Below, piece after piece: positions 34,151 to 43,188 of a stretch of DNA of 64,000 nt. Each line of letters opens with the position of its first letter. Position 1 is the stretch's first letter. Origin of the DNA: Terriglobia bacterium (GTDB lineage: Bacteria; Acidobacteriota; Terriglobia; Acidiferrales; UBA7541); assembly GCA_020072785.1 (NCBI GenBank), contig JAIQGG010000004.1:238108-302107 (forward strand), read 5' to 3'. Both the position numbers and the translations under genes were made by a program. Under the pieces are notes generated by a model that had not been told where the DNA came from, made no database searches, and was given only the letters and a program-made list of their open reading frames with translations.

Positions 34151-34722
34151 CCCATCGTCACCTGCATTGTCCTTTCTAGGCGTGACCGCGAAGCGGTCAA
34201 CGGCCTCGGCCTTAGTTTGCTGCTTTGGTTCGCCGGCCACTTTCGCCGCTGATGTGGGTGGGCCCTTTGTTCCTTCCGGCTCCATCCGAGCCGGTGCAGC
34301 AGGTAGGGAATATGGTCCCGGGTATAGCGAACCCGGAAGCGCTTCCAGAGCAGATCGGCGATGCGTTGCGAGGTCCACACCGCTGCCGCAAAGCCGTAGG
34401 CTCTGGCATCACGCGCTAAAAGGCGCGGGAGTTGCGCCAGTTGCCCGGGGGTCAGCTTCGGCGGACGCCCAGGCCGGGCCCGGCGGCGCAATCCCTCTGC
34501 ACCTTGCCGGCGATATTCCTGGGCCCATTGATGAACCGCCTGGCGGCTCACCCCGAATTTCCGGGCAATCGCGGACAACGATTCGCCGCTCGCAAGGAGC
34601 GGCAGGGCCGAGAGGCGGCGGGCCTCGAGCTCTTCTGCGGCTCTCCGCTTGGGTTCAGAAGCTCCTCCGGCAACCGAAGGTACTGTCAGAAGTGTTTGGA
34701 TGGACCCTCCCGCTTGCTCCAA
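34144..34722 (-). CDS. Winged helix-turn-helix protein, IS630-type N-terminal module (remnant)
   Basis: About 192 residues from a TTG start (uncertain; no Shine-Dalgarno). It has two DNA-binding parts typical of IS630-family transposases: a helix-turn-helix (LSAIARKFGVSRQAVHQWAQ) and a winged part (GRPPKLTPGQL, VWTSQRIADLLWKRF, YLLHRLGWS). The DDE catalytic domain that should follow is absent; instead the reading frame runs into a dispersed hairpin repeat, which encodes PLTASRSRL, and stops. So it is probably a decayed transposase or a domesticated DNA-binding protein. The frame continues far upstream antisense to xseA, which I regard as spurious. Confidence 0.55.
   Translation of the reverse strand: MEQAGGSIQTLLTVPSVAGGASEPKRRAAEELEARRLSALPLLASGESLSAIARKFGVSRQAVHQWAQEYRRQGAEGLRRRARPGRPPKLTPGQLAQLPRLLARDARAYGFAAAVWTSQRIADLLWKRFRVRYTRDHIPYLLHRLGWSRKEQRAHPHQRRKWPANQSSKLRPRPLTASRSRLERTMQVTMGK
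34180..34202 (-). repeat. GACCGC hairpin repeat
   Basis: Core GACCGCGAAGCGGTC at 34184-34198, in minus orientation; lies inside the 3' end of the HTH remnant frame. Confidence 0.75.
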
Positions 34723-34977
34723 GCCGCATCTTCGGCCCCGCGCAGTTAGAAGGCAAACGCAAAAAACTGATGCCAGGAATTGATGAGGGTTTGCAGAAAA
34801 GTTGTCAGCAAAAATCCGCCGTTGGCAAGTCTTTCCGCTCCGCGAGGAGGAAACTTCGCGGCATTCCATTTTCAAGAGCAGCAGCCCCTTGCGCTGCGGC
34901 TCAAAATAGTATTTTCTTGTGACGCGCCTCTGTTTCCGGACCACGAACCACGGGTCAGGGAAAACGCCGCACTCCTT

Positions 34978-36333
34978 ATGAGCCAGCTCACCTTCAATCT
35001 GATGCCGGAGCGCAAAACCTGGACGGTCAGCGAACTGACCGCGCGCATCCGCGACCTGCTGGGCAAAAACTTCACCGACATCCTGGTGCAGGGCGAAATC
35101 TCCAACTGCAAACTGGCGCAGTCCGGGCATTTCTACTTCACGCTGAAGGACGAAAAGGCCCAGGTGCGCTGCGTGTTTTTCAAGAACCAGCAGCGCGGCA
35201 TGAAGTTTCGCCCCGAGGACGGATTGAAGGTCACGGTGCGCGGCTCGGTGAGCGTGTATGAAGCGCGCGGCGAGTATCAGATCTACGTGGAAAATATCGA
35301 GCCGCTCGGGCAGGGCGCGCTGCAACTGGCCTTCGAGCAGATGAAGAAGCGCCTGGAAGCCGAGGGGCTCTTCGATCCCGTGCGCAAAAAGCCGCTGCCG
35401 CTGCTGCCGCAGCGCATCGGGCTGATCACCTCGCCGACCGGCGCCGCGGTGCGGGACGTCGTGCGCATCCTGCGGCGGCGTTTTCCCAACGTGCATCTGA
35501 CACTTTATCCGGTGCGCGTGCAGGGCGAAGGCGCCGCGGCGGAAATCGTGGAAGCGCTGCGCTACTTCAACCGCAAGCGGCTCGCCGACGTGGTCATCCT
35601 GGCGCGCGGCGGCGGCTCGCTCGAGGATCTCTGGGCTTTCAATGAAGAGATCGTAGCGCGGGCCATCTCCGCTTCGCTGATCCCGATTATCTGCGGCGTG
35701 GGCCACGAGACCGATTTCACCATCGCCGATTTCGCCGCCGACGTGCGCGCCTCGACGCCCTCCGCCGCGGCCGAGCTGGTGGTGCAGACGCGCCGCGAAT
35801 TCGACAAGCACATCGCCGACCTGCGCGAGACACTGGCGCAGCAGCTGCGTTACCGGCTGAGTGTTCTCAGCCGCCGGGTGCACGAGCTCTCCGCGCGGCG
35901 GGGTTTCCGCCGGCCGCTCGATTTGCTGCGCCAGCAGCGGCAGCGCGCCGACGAGATGACCGCGCGGCTGACGCTGGGCCTGCGCGCGCGGCTGCAGCAG
36001 GCGCGCAAGCGCTACACCGCGGCGCACCTGCGCATTGCTTCCTTCGATTTCCGCGCCAAGATCGGGCGGCTGCACATCCGCCTGGAGCGCGTGGCCGCGG
36101 AGCTGGGCGTGCGCGCGGAGCGGATGCTGCGCAGGAAGCGCGAGCGGCTCGACCGGCTGCGCCTGCAGCTCGAAGAGCGCAGCCCGCTGCGGGTGCTGGA
36201 GCGCGGGTACGCGATTGCCACTGACGCAGCCGGCAACGTCCTGCGCTCCACAGACCAGGTCGCGCTGGGCGATGCCGTCAGCGTCCAGTTGCACCGCGGC
36301 CGGCTCACCACCGAAGTGAAGAAAAAAGAGTAG
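34978..36333 (+). CDS. xseA: Exodeoxyribonuclease VII large subunit
   Basis: Catalytic subunit of the single-strand exonuclease VII. 451 residues: N-terminal OB fold (WTVSELTARIRDLLGKNFTDI, VQGEISNCKLAQSGHFYFTL), the catalytic domain (RIGLITSPTGAAVRDV, ILARGGGSLEDLWAFN, CGVGHETDFTIADFAAD, RASTPSAAAEL) and a long coiled-coil C-terminus ending ERGYAIATD. The ATG at 34978 gives the standard N-terminus; the frame is open upstream. The small subunit gene xseB is not next to it in this window, unless the 63-residue helical protein at 4268 were a divergent version, for which there is no support. Confidence 0.95.
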   Translation: MSQLTFNLMPERKTWTVSELTARIRDLLGKNFTDILVQGEISNCKLAQSGHFYFTLKDEKAQVRCVFFKNQQRGMKFRPEDGLKVTVRGSVSVYEARGEYQIYVENIEPLGQGALQLAFEQMKKRLEAEGLFDPVRKKPLPLLPQRIGLITSPTGAAVRDVVRILRRRFPNVHLTLYPVRVQGEGAAAEIVEALRYFNRKRLADVVILARGGGSLEDLWAFNEEIVARAISASLIPIICGVGHETDFTIADFAADVRASTPSAAAELVVQTRREFDKHIADLRETLAQQLRYRLSVLSRRVHELSARRGFRRPLDLLRQQRQRADEMTARLTLGLRARLQQARKRYTAAHLRIASFDFRAKIGRLHIRLERVAAELGVRAERMLRRKRERLDRLRLQLEERSPLRVLERGYAIATDAAGNVLRSTDQVALGDAVSVQLHRGRLTTEVKKKE

Positions 36334-36366
36334 AGCGGCCTCCGCGCGAAGCGGAAAGGCATGGGA

Positions 36367-36388
36367 GCACAGCCAGGAATGGCTGTGC
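36367..36388. repeat. Palindrome GCACAGCCA-GGAA-TGGCTGTGC
   Basis: A perfect 9-bp stem with 4-base loop 33 bases after xseA. No T-run follows, so it is more likely a REP-type element than a terminator. Confidence 0.55.
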
Positions 36389-36651
36389 CACGAAGAGGTG
36401 TGCTGCGACGGGCGGTGACTCGGGGAGGAGGGGTCCGGATCAAGAGAGGTAACGAGGGAAAGAGGCGAAAGAAGCGTGCGCGATGGGATTTGAAGAGTGC
36501 GGAAGTTGTTGAAAATAAAAGGCGGAAAGAGCGGGGGTACCCCACCCCCCGTGCGATGGAAAAGAGTGGGGAAGTGGTTGATTGTAAAGGGATTGCTGGG
36601 CGCCGTGGTTGAAAAGAGTGCGCAAGAGTGTGAAACAAAAGAGGATAGAGG

Positions 36652-36744
36652 CCCCGATAAACTATTCGGGGCGCGCGAGAGACCCCGATAAAGAATTCGG
36701 GGCAAGCGAGCGGCTCCGATAAAGCCTTCGGGGCGAGCTGGTGG
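36652..36744. repeat. Three tandem 31-bp hairpin units
   Basis: CCCCGATAAA-nnn-TTCGGGGC occurs at 36652, 36683 and 36714 with an exact 31-base period. The third copy has CTCCGATAAA. The 10-base links between the units (GCGCGAGAGA, AAGCGAGCGG) are purine-rich and similar. Confidence 0.75.
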
Positions 36745-36817
36745 CGAGAGAGGGGAAGAGGGCAGAGACGGGAGGCTGACGGGGTTCGAGTGGCGAAGCA
36801 CGGGCAATGGTAGCAGG

Positions 36818-36837
36818 TATTGTATATTGATACAATA
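36818..36837. promoter_or_regulatory. Inverted repeat TATTGTA-n6-TACAATA
   Basis: Perfect 7-bp arms in an AT-rich pocket. It could be an operator, but no gene starts within 80 bases downstream of it in either direction. Confidence 0.35.
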
Positions 36838-36923
36838 TGTTACTGACATGTATTCGAACGGCTGTGGAAAAGCATTCGAATGAAGAGCCGGATAGCTTTT
36901 GGGCAGGATAAATACTTTGTAAC

Positions 36924-37124
36924 TTACTTGCGGGAACGTTTTATGCGCGCCGTGGCTTCGTCAAAGGGGAGGGGAGTTTCTCCCGATGCCTGGGCGGCTA
37001 CAAAGTCGAGGTGGGCTTCCAGTTCATCGAGTTCGTCGAGGAGTTGTTCGGATACCTCGTCACCGAGGACGGCCGGGAGTTTTTCGCCCCGTTTCTTGAC
37101 GACAAATTGCGGATCTTTCGCCAT
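36924..37124 (-). CDS. Small acidic/basic hypothetical protein (antitoxin-like)
   Basis: 66 residues starting MAKDPQFVVKKRGEKLPAVL, followed by an acidic helix (DELDELEAHLDFVAAQ) and a basic C-terminus (ARIKRSRK). Size and charge pattern resemble type II antitoxins, but I cannot assign a family and no toxin gene is next to it. The ATG at 37124 is preferred to an upstream in-frame start. Confidence 0.5.
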   Translation of the reverse strand: MAKDPQFVVKKRGEKLPAVLGDEVSEQLLDELDELEAHLDFVAAQASGETPLPFDEATARIKRSRK

Positions 37125-37396
37125 GAGACTGCCTATGGCGCGGAGTTTACTGCGGGTCCGGGAGAAGCGGCAAGATGAAATTGCAAGGATTGTCCGGGGC
37201 TCAGCCATCCGCCGAGGTGAAAGGGGTGCCACAGCTCTGGCAGAAATTCCGTGCTGCAGGCGCCTAACCTAATTCAGAACGAGCGGCGCCACATTTGGCG
37301 CGGAATTTGCCGGATTCGGCGAGGGACGCCCCACGTTTTGCACAGGCCATCTGTGTCCCCTCTCGAAGGAGCAAAAGCAGGACACGGGACACAGGC

Positions 37397-38077
37397 TCAT
37401 TTTTTAATCATCGCTTCTTCGTAGTGAACCTTCTGGACGCTGCCATCTTTGAGGTGCATTTCGGAGTCGAGGGAGAATTTCACGGGGCAGCCCTGCGAGG
37501 TGACCCAAACGGTTCCTCTTTCGAAGCCACCGGATCCCAGCGTGCTGCGATAGAGGGCGGTTTCGGCATCCGAACCTCGCGCCGTGTCGATGGAGTATCG
37601 GATCGCGTCGTAGCCGTTCACTTTTTCGGTGCCTTCGCGGACCATCGCGGAGCTATGATTCACAAGCGCGACTGTACTGGACATTCCCGAAATCCCCGTC
37701 AAGCTCGTCCACGCCGTTTGCCAGCTATCCCGGTCGGAGCGCACACCGTGAAACGTGCGAGAAATGTCATTGTTCTTGAAGGTGCCATCTATGGTCTGCG
37801 GGGTGACATCCGCTTCCTCGTTTACGTAGTTGGACCCGTCTTTCTTATAGGAATAGTGGAACGCTTCTGGCGGATTCTGAATACGATCAATGATGCAATT
37901 GAGGTCAATGCCAGGACCGGTGGTGTTTTGCGCCGACGACGTGGAATTCTGTTCTGCGGGCTTCTCTTCCGTCTTTTTCAGGGACGGCCCAGAATTACAA
38001 GCAGATGCAGCGAGCAGTACGAATGCCGTCGCCGGGTAAATCCACCACCTTGAGAGAAATTTGCCTGTCGGGTTCAT
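37397..38077 (-). CDS. Hypothetical lipoprotein
   Basis: 226 residues. ATG 38077 has GGAGG five bases upstream. The signal (WWIYPATAFVLLAASAC) ends in a lipobox with Cys27, then a Ser/Thr/Asn/Glu-rich linker and a beta-rich domain (FHYSYKKDGSNYVNEEADV, RTFHGVRSDRDSW, GTVWVTSQGCPVKFSLDSEM). It may be an outer-membrane or periplasmic lipoprotein with a LolA/LppX-like barrel, but this is only suggested by strand pattern. Base composition is less GC-rich than the surroundings. Confidence 0.68.
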   Translation of the reverse strand: MNPTGKFLSRWWIYPATAFVLLAASACNSGPSLKKTEEKPAEQNSTSSAQNTTGPGIDLNCIIDRIQNPPEAFHYSYKKDGSNYVNEEADVTPQTIDGTFKNNDISRTFHGVRSDRDSWQTAWTSLTGISGMSSTVALVNHSSAMVREGTEKVNGYDAIRYSIDTARGSDAETALYRSTLGSGGFERGTVWVTSQGCPVKFSLDSEMHLKDGSVQKVHYEEAMIKK

Positions 38078-38570
38078 CACTGCCTCCATTCCTAGCCTTC
38101 GGGCTAGAAGAGAAAGCCCCGTACTCGCGGAAACTTCTGCGCGTGGGCGCGAAGGGGCTGCCGGTTCCACGTCAGAAATCGGCAATAACGGGTGGGATGA
38201 TAACATGGGCCACCCGAACGGCGCTTACCGGGTCACGAAAAGAATAACAAGCGCTTCCTTTGACGCTTGCTGTCCTGCGATGGTCTCGTGGGTGACGCTC
38301 CAGGGCACCGTTCGGCAGACAAGATGCAGAGGACTGCAATTTTCAGGATTCGCATCATGCTCTCTTTGATTGAAGAAAATCCTAGTCCTCTGTTACAGAA
38401 ATCGGTCAATCTGTTTGGTTAGCACCCGGCAGGTCTCGCCTCAGTCCTGATTAACGCTAATCGGGCAAGTGCCACCCGGCTTCCCAGAAGTCCGCTTCCA
38501 GGAAGTCTGATTCCGCAAATCACTCCGCTGAATAGCCGGCTGTCAGAGAATGAGGTGGTGAGTTTGGCGG
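38078..38570. other. Intergenic region, no gene supported
   Basis: About 490 bases between two minus-strand genes. It includes CCTGATTA-ACGC-TAATCGGG near 38448, an imperfect hairpin just downstream of lepA, and short TTCCAGAAG-type repeats near 38485-38510. Confidence 0.4.
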
Positions 38571-40382
<1,812 letters not shown>

Positions 40383-40526
40383 CAGAGCTTTCTGCCGCCC
40401 GGCTTGCGGCCCGGGGCGGGCCTCGGCGACGCGGCACCCTGCGGGGGCCGGCAGGGCACCTGCGAGAGTCCTGCGCGCCGTTTAATCTTTTAGTTTGCCA
40501 TAGTTCGGGTGCGGCGTCAGCCTGGG
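40383..40526. other. Intergenic DNA upstream of lepA
   Basis: Region between the lepA start and the target duplication of the restriction-modification unit; no gene seen. The lepA promoter should lie here but no clear boxes were found. Confidence 0.4.
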
Positions 40527-40536
40527 CGAGAAGCGG
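40527..40536. repeat. Target-site duplication, left copy
   Basis: CGAGAAGCGG, identical to 42935-42944, immediately outside the left inverted repeat. Confidence 0.8.
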
Positions 40537-40559
40537 GTAGTGGTGTCATTTGAAATTGT
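40537..40559 (+). repeat. Left terminal inverted repeat
   Basis: 23 bp, starts GTAGTGGTGTCATTTG. One mismatch (T against C at position 13) to the right copy. Confidence 0.85.
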
Positions 40560-40758
40560 AGCCTAAACGATCTCCAAAGAGGGCTCTGGGGCTTTGCCCA
40601 ATTATGGAAATAGCTACCCGCAGTGAAAATGAGTTGGGTACGCTCTCCTACAAGTAACCGAGTGCTGCCAGCAGCCCAAAGCCCTCGCGGAGTTTAACCC
40701 TATCAGCCGTAATTATGGCCTGTAGCTATCGGTTGCAATCATGGCTTTTATTAGTCGT

Positions 40759-41877
40759 TCATTTCTTCTCAATCAAAAAGAGGAATTCCCTGTTTGGAGT
40801 TTCGGCTTCTCGAATCCATTCGTTTGTCCATCTCATTTCCGCCATCACGTTCTTCTTGTAATCAACTTCCACCAAGTTGATAAGCTTACCGGTTGTCTTA
40901 ATCACACCATTCAGTTCATCAGCGGTCGCCCGTCCCCCTGAACTATATGAGAGAAGAATGTGCTTCGCCTTAGTCTCTCGCAAAAGCTTTTCTATGGCTT
41001 CAACGACAATGAATCGCCCACTCTTTCCGCGTCGAAACTCTTCAAATTGGGAAGCCGCGACGGTGTCCCTTGAATCCGCTCTACGCCTAACCTTGCCAAA
41101 AAGACGGGGGTTGTCAAAAAGGCAAATAGATGTCCACAAATGGTAATAGGCCGCATAGCGTATTCTCGAGGGGGGCATCTTTTCATTGCTTGACCCGTAG
41201 GGAGGGTCAAAATAGGCTAGGTCTGCTTCCGTGTCCGCAATCAGGTCAAAAATGTCTTGTTGATATACGGCGTGATCGTTCTTTTTGGGGATGATTCTAG
41301 GGACTCTTAAGACTAAGGGTTTGTACGAACGCGGGGACCATTCCTTAAGATACGACGCATAATGCCCAAGCGTGCTGTCAACTTCGTCTAACGCAAGAAT
41401 GAGACTTGTAATTGCAACTGCTCGTTCCACTTCGCAAAGAAGGAGGTGTTCGATTTCGTCTCTGATTGCATCTGCCTTCCTCGTGTTACGTCGTTGCCAC
41501 GGGTGCTTTAGTCCATTCGCGTTGTGTAAGTCTCCCCCATAGTGTTCCGTCAGCCATCCGTCTTTACCTTCAAGGCTGTTCAAATGAGCTATCAGTTTTT
41601 CATATTGAGAAGGTCGGTGTTCACCCAACAAATAGCAAGTCCCGAAGAAGCGCGACCACACAGCCACATCGTTACAAATCACGGAATATCCAAGCTGTGC
41701 CAAAGCTTGTGAAACACGGGTTGTTCCGGAAAAACCGTCTAACACAGTTCTTGGCTTTACGCTTGCAATCAGGTCCAAGATGTGAGGGAGTAGTTTTAGT
41801 TTTGAACCCGTGTACTTGATTCCTTCGGTCTCGGGGCATCGAACGGAGGCATCATCGAAAAGCGGGAGGGTCGCCAT
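40759..41877 (-). CDS. N6-adenine DNA methyltransferase (D12 class) of a type II R-M system
   Basis: 372 residues. S-adenosylmethionine-binding motifs in the D12/Dam-type order: YTGSK at 22-26 (motif X), VLDGFSGTTRVS at 45-56 (motif I), then the catalytic DPPY at 224-227 (motif IV) in DLAYFDPPYGSS. It would methylate adenine in the recognition site and protect the host. Only one base separates its ATG from the stop of the endonuclease gene, so the two are one operon with the endonuclease first. The low GC matches the endonuclease and not the chromosome. Recognition sequence cannot be inferred. Confidence 0.85.
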   Translation of the reverse strand: MATLPLFDDASVRCPETEGIKYTGSKLKLLPHILDLIASVKPRTVLDGFSGTTRVSQALAQLGYSVICNDVAVWSRFFGTCYLLGEHRPSQYEKLIAHLNSLEGKDGWLTEHYGGDLHNANGLKHPWQRRNTRKADAIRDEIEHLLLCEVERAVAITSLILALDEVDSTLGHYASYLKEWSPRSYKPLVLRVPRIIPKKNDHAVYQQDIFDLIADTEADLAYFDPPYGSSNEKMPPSRIRYAAYYHLWTSICLFDNPRLFGKVRRRADSRDTVAASQFEEFRRGKSGRFIVVEAIEKLLRETKAKHILLSYSSGGRATADELNGVIKTTGKLINLVEVDYKKNVMAEMRWTNEWIREAETPNREFLFLIEKK

Positions 41878-41878
41878 G

Positions 41879-42766
41879 CTACTTCAATACTCCCTTTTTC
41901 TGCTTTTCTATGTCTTCTTTTAGTTTCTCCAAAGCACTTTCATGCCCCTTGTCCGTCGCTACAAGGGCATGGGAAAACAGCTTTACGAGTACGAGGTTAT
42001 GCGAATAGTCGATCCATCCGTTTGTAACGCTGTCGAAATAGGCCAGTCCATTTTTCGTGTGTGTCCACAGTCCTCGTTGCAAAGCATTCGCTGTGGTGCC
42101 TCCATACCTCACCTCGCAGATATAATTTCCCTTTCCATCGTAGAAACGATAAACGGGATGCTTGCGGCCATGCCCTTCTTCCTCATACTTGATTAGCGAT
42201 ATAGCGTTCCTCGCTTTTTGGTAATCGAATACGAGGATATTGCATCTTTGCTTCGTTTCGTTGTAAATCAAAGGCAGTACATTAATCTTCCAAAAATCAG
42301 CGAAAGCGGCGCTCTCTAAAATCTCTCCGATAGCCTTTTTATCTGCAACCTTTTGCCCGTGCTTCTTCAACGTTGTGAACATTTCGGAATTCTTGTCCGT
42401 GGACAACTGCAACGGGCCATCACCATAAGCCTTAAGGCTGATGGGAAATTCGGCTTTCGTCACTTCGTTAATCACCTTAATATCTTCTTCATGCTCCTTC
42501 GCCCTAAACATGTCCTTCCCAACATGCACGGATTTGAAGTCGTACATAAACTGGTTTATGAACTCCGAGATTCCGATTTCCGCGAGGTCACCGTGCGTCT
42601 TGTTGCCAATCAGCCGCATTGTGAAAATGTTGCTCAAAGTGACCGTGATGAGATTCGGATTCTTGCCAATAAGGAGGCGGAGGCGTTTGATGAAATCTTC
42701 AAAAGCCTTCTTGCTTTCGACAAGAGATTTCTTGGGTTCCATTGGGTCCGGCGGCAAAATTACCAT
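41879..42766 (-). CDS. Probable type II restriction endonuclease
   Basis: 295 residues, no recognised family name. Evidence is context (directly upstream of and one base from the adenine methyltransferase, same composition, same inverted-repeat unit) plus a possible PD-(D/E)xK-like site: EHEED at 91-95 and SLKAYG with Lys112, spaced as in such nucleases. The rest is mixed alpha/beta with a Lys-rich C-terminus. Start ATG 42766 has a weak GAAGAA upstream; ATG 42742 (MEPKKS) is possible. No control (C) protein is seen. Confidence 0.62.
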   Translation of the reverse strand: MVILPPDPMEPKKSLVESKKAFEDFIKRLRLLIGKNPNLITVTLSNIFTMRLIGNKTHGDLAEIGISEFINQFMYDFKSVHVGKDMFRAKEHEEDIKVINEVTKAEFPISLKAYGDGPLQLSTDKNSEMFTTLKKHGQKVADKKAIGEILESAAFADFWKINVLPLIYNETKQRCNILVFDYQKARNAISLIKYEEEGHGRKHPVYRFYDGKGNYICEVRYGGTTANALQRGLWTHTKNGLAYFDSVTNGWIDYSHNLVLVKLFSHALVATDKGHESALEKLKEDIEKQKKGVLK

Positions 42767-42911
42767 AGTTCTTCTACGCGCGCATCTATGATCTCATGAT
42801 GGTGGTGCGGGTGGGCTTCATTCCAGATGGGTCGACCAAATGCAATAAGGTAACCTAAAACCAATAAAGCGCAGCAAGTTAAGTTCCGAGTACCGCGACT
42901 ATTCGGCTCTA

Positions 42912-42934
42912 ACAATTTCAAGTGACACCACTAC
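42912..42934 (-). repeat. Right terminal inverted repeat
   Basis: Reverse complement starts GTAGTGGTGTCACTTG; 22 of 23 bases equal to the left copy. Confidence 0.85.
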
Positions 42935-42944
42935 CGAGAAGCGG
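42935..42944. repeat. Target-site duplication, right copy
   Basis: CGAGAAGCGG directly outside the right inverted repeat. Confidence 0.8.
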
Positions 42945-42969
42945 GGCGGGAGCGGAGGAAAGAAAAAGC

Positions 42970-42989
42970 CCGCCCTCTGAAGAGGGCGG
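42970..42989. repeat. Palindrome CCGCCCTCT-GA-AGAGGGCGG
   Basis: Perfect 9-bp stem in the stretch upstream of the TPR gene; flanked by GCTAC, as is usual for REP-like elements. Part of the gene-free region 42945-43188. Confidence 0.6.
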
Positions 42990-43148
42990 CTACAAGGGTT
43001 GGTAGAAGGGGCGGGAACGGGGGCGGGACGGTGGCGCATACTACATCGCGGCGGAGGGGCGGTTTTGCCCGCTCCGGGGTGGCGGAGTATAGTTGGGAGG
43101 TTCCGTTCGCGCGCCGGGCGGCCAGCGGCCGGCGGCGCGCTCCGCAGT

Positions 43149-43171
43149 GGCGGCGGAAAGCCGCCTCTACA
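43149..43171. repeat. Palindrome GGCGG-CGGAAAG-CCGCC-TCTAC
   Basis: 5-bp stem followed by TCTACAG, another REP-like element, 18 bases before the next start codon. Confidence 0.45.
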
Positions 43172-43188
43172 GAAGGCAACCCGTTTCG

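Larger units (their letters stand above)
36334..36923. other. Gene-poor repeat-rich region
   Basis: 590 bases without a convincing gene. Holds a GCACAGCCA palindrome, three 31-bp tandem hairpins and a TATTGTA inverted repeat, each listed separately. Confidence 0.6.
40537..42934. mobile_element. Transposon-like restriction-modification unit
   Basis: 2398-bp segment with 23-bp terminal inverted repeats (22/23 identical; both start GTAGTGGTGTCA and end TTGAAATTGT) and an exact 10-bp duplication CGAGAAGCGG on both outer sides. Inside are only the two genes of a type II restriction-modification system; no transposase. GC is clearly lower than the flanks. Most likely moved in trans by a transposase that recognises these ends. 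Confidence 0.82.

Noticed and set aside
36652..36744. CRISPR array
   Set aside because: The three units repeat over their full 31 bases and contain no unique spacers; no cas genes nearby.
34723..36849. Minus-strand open frame of over 700 codons opposite xseA
   Set aside because: Antisense shadow of xseA with arginine/alanine-rich composition; only its downstream end (IS630-type HTH) looks like a real protein.
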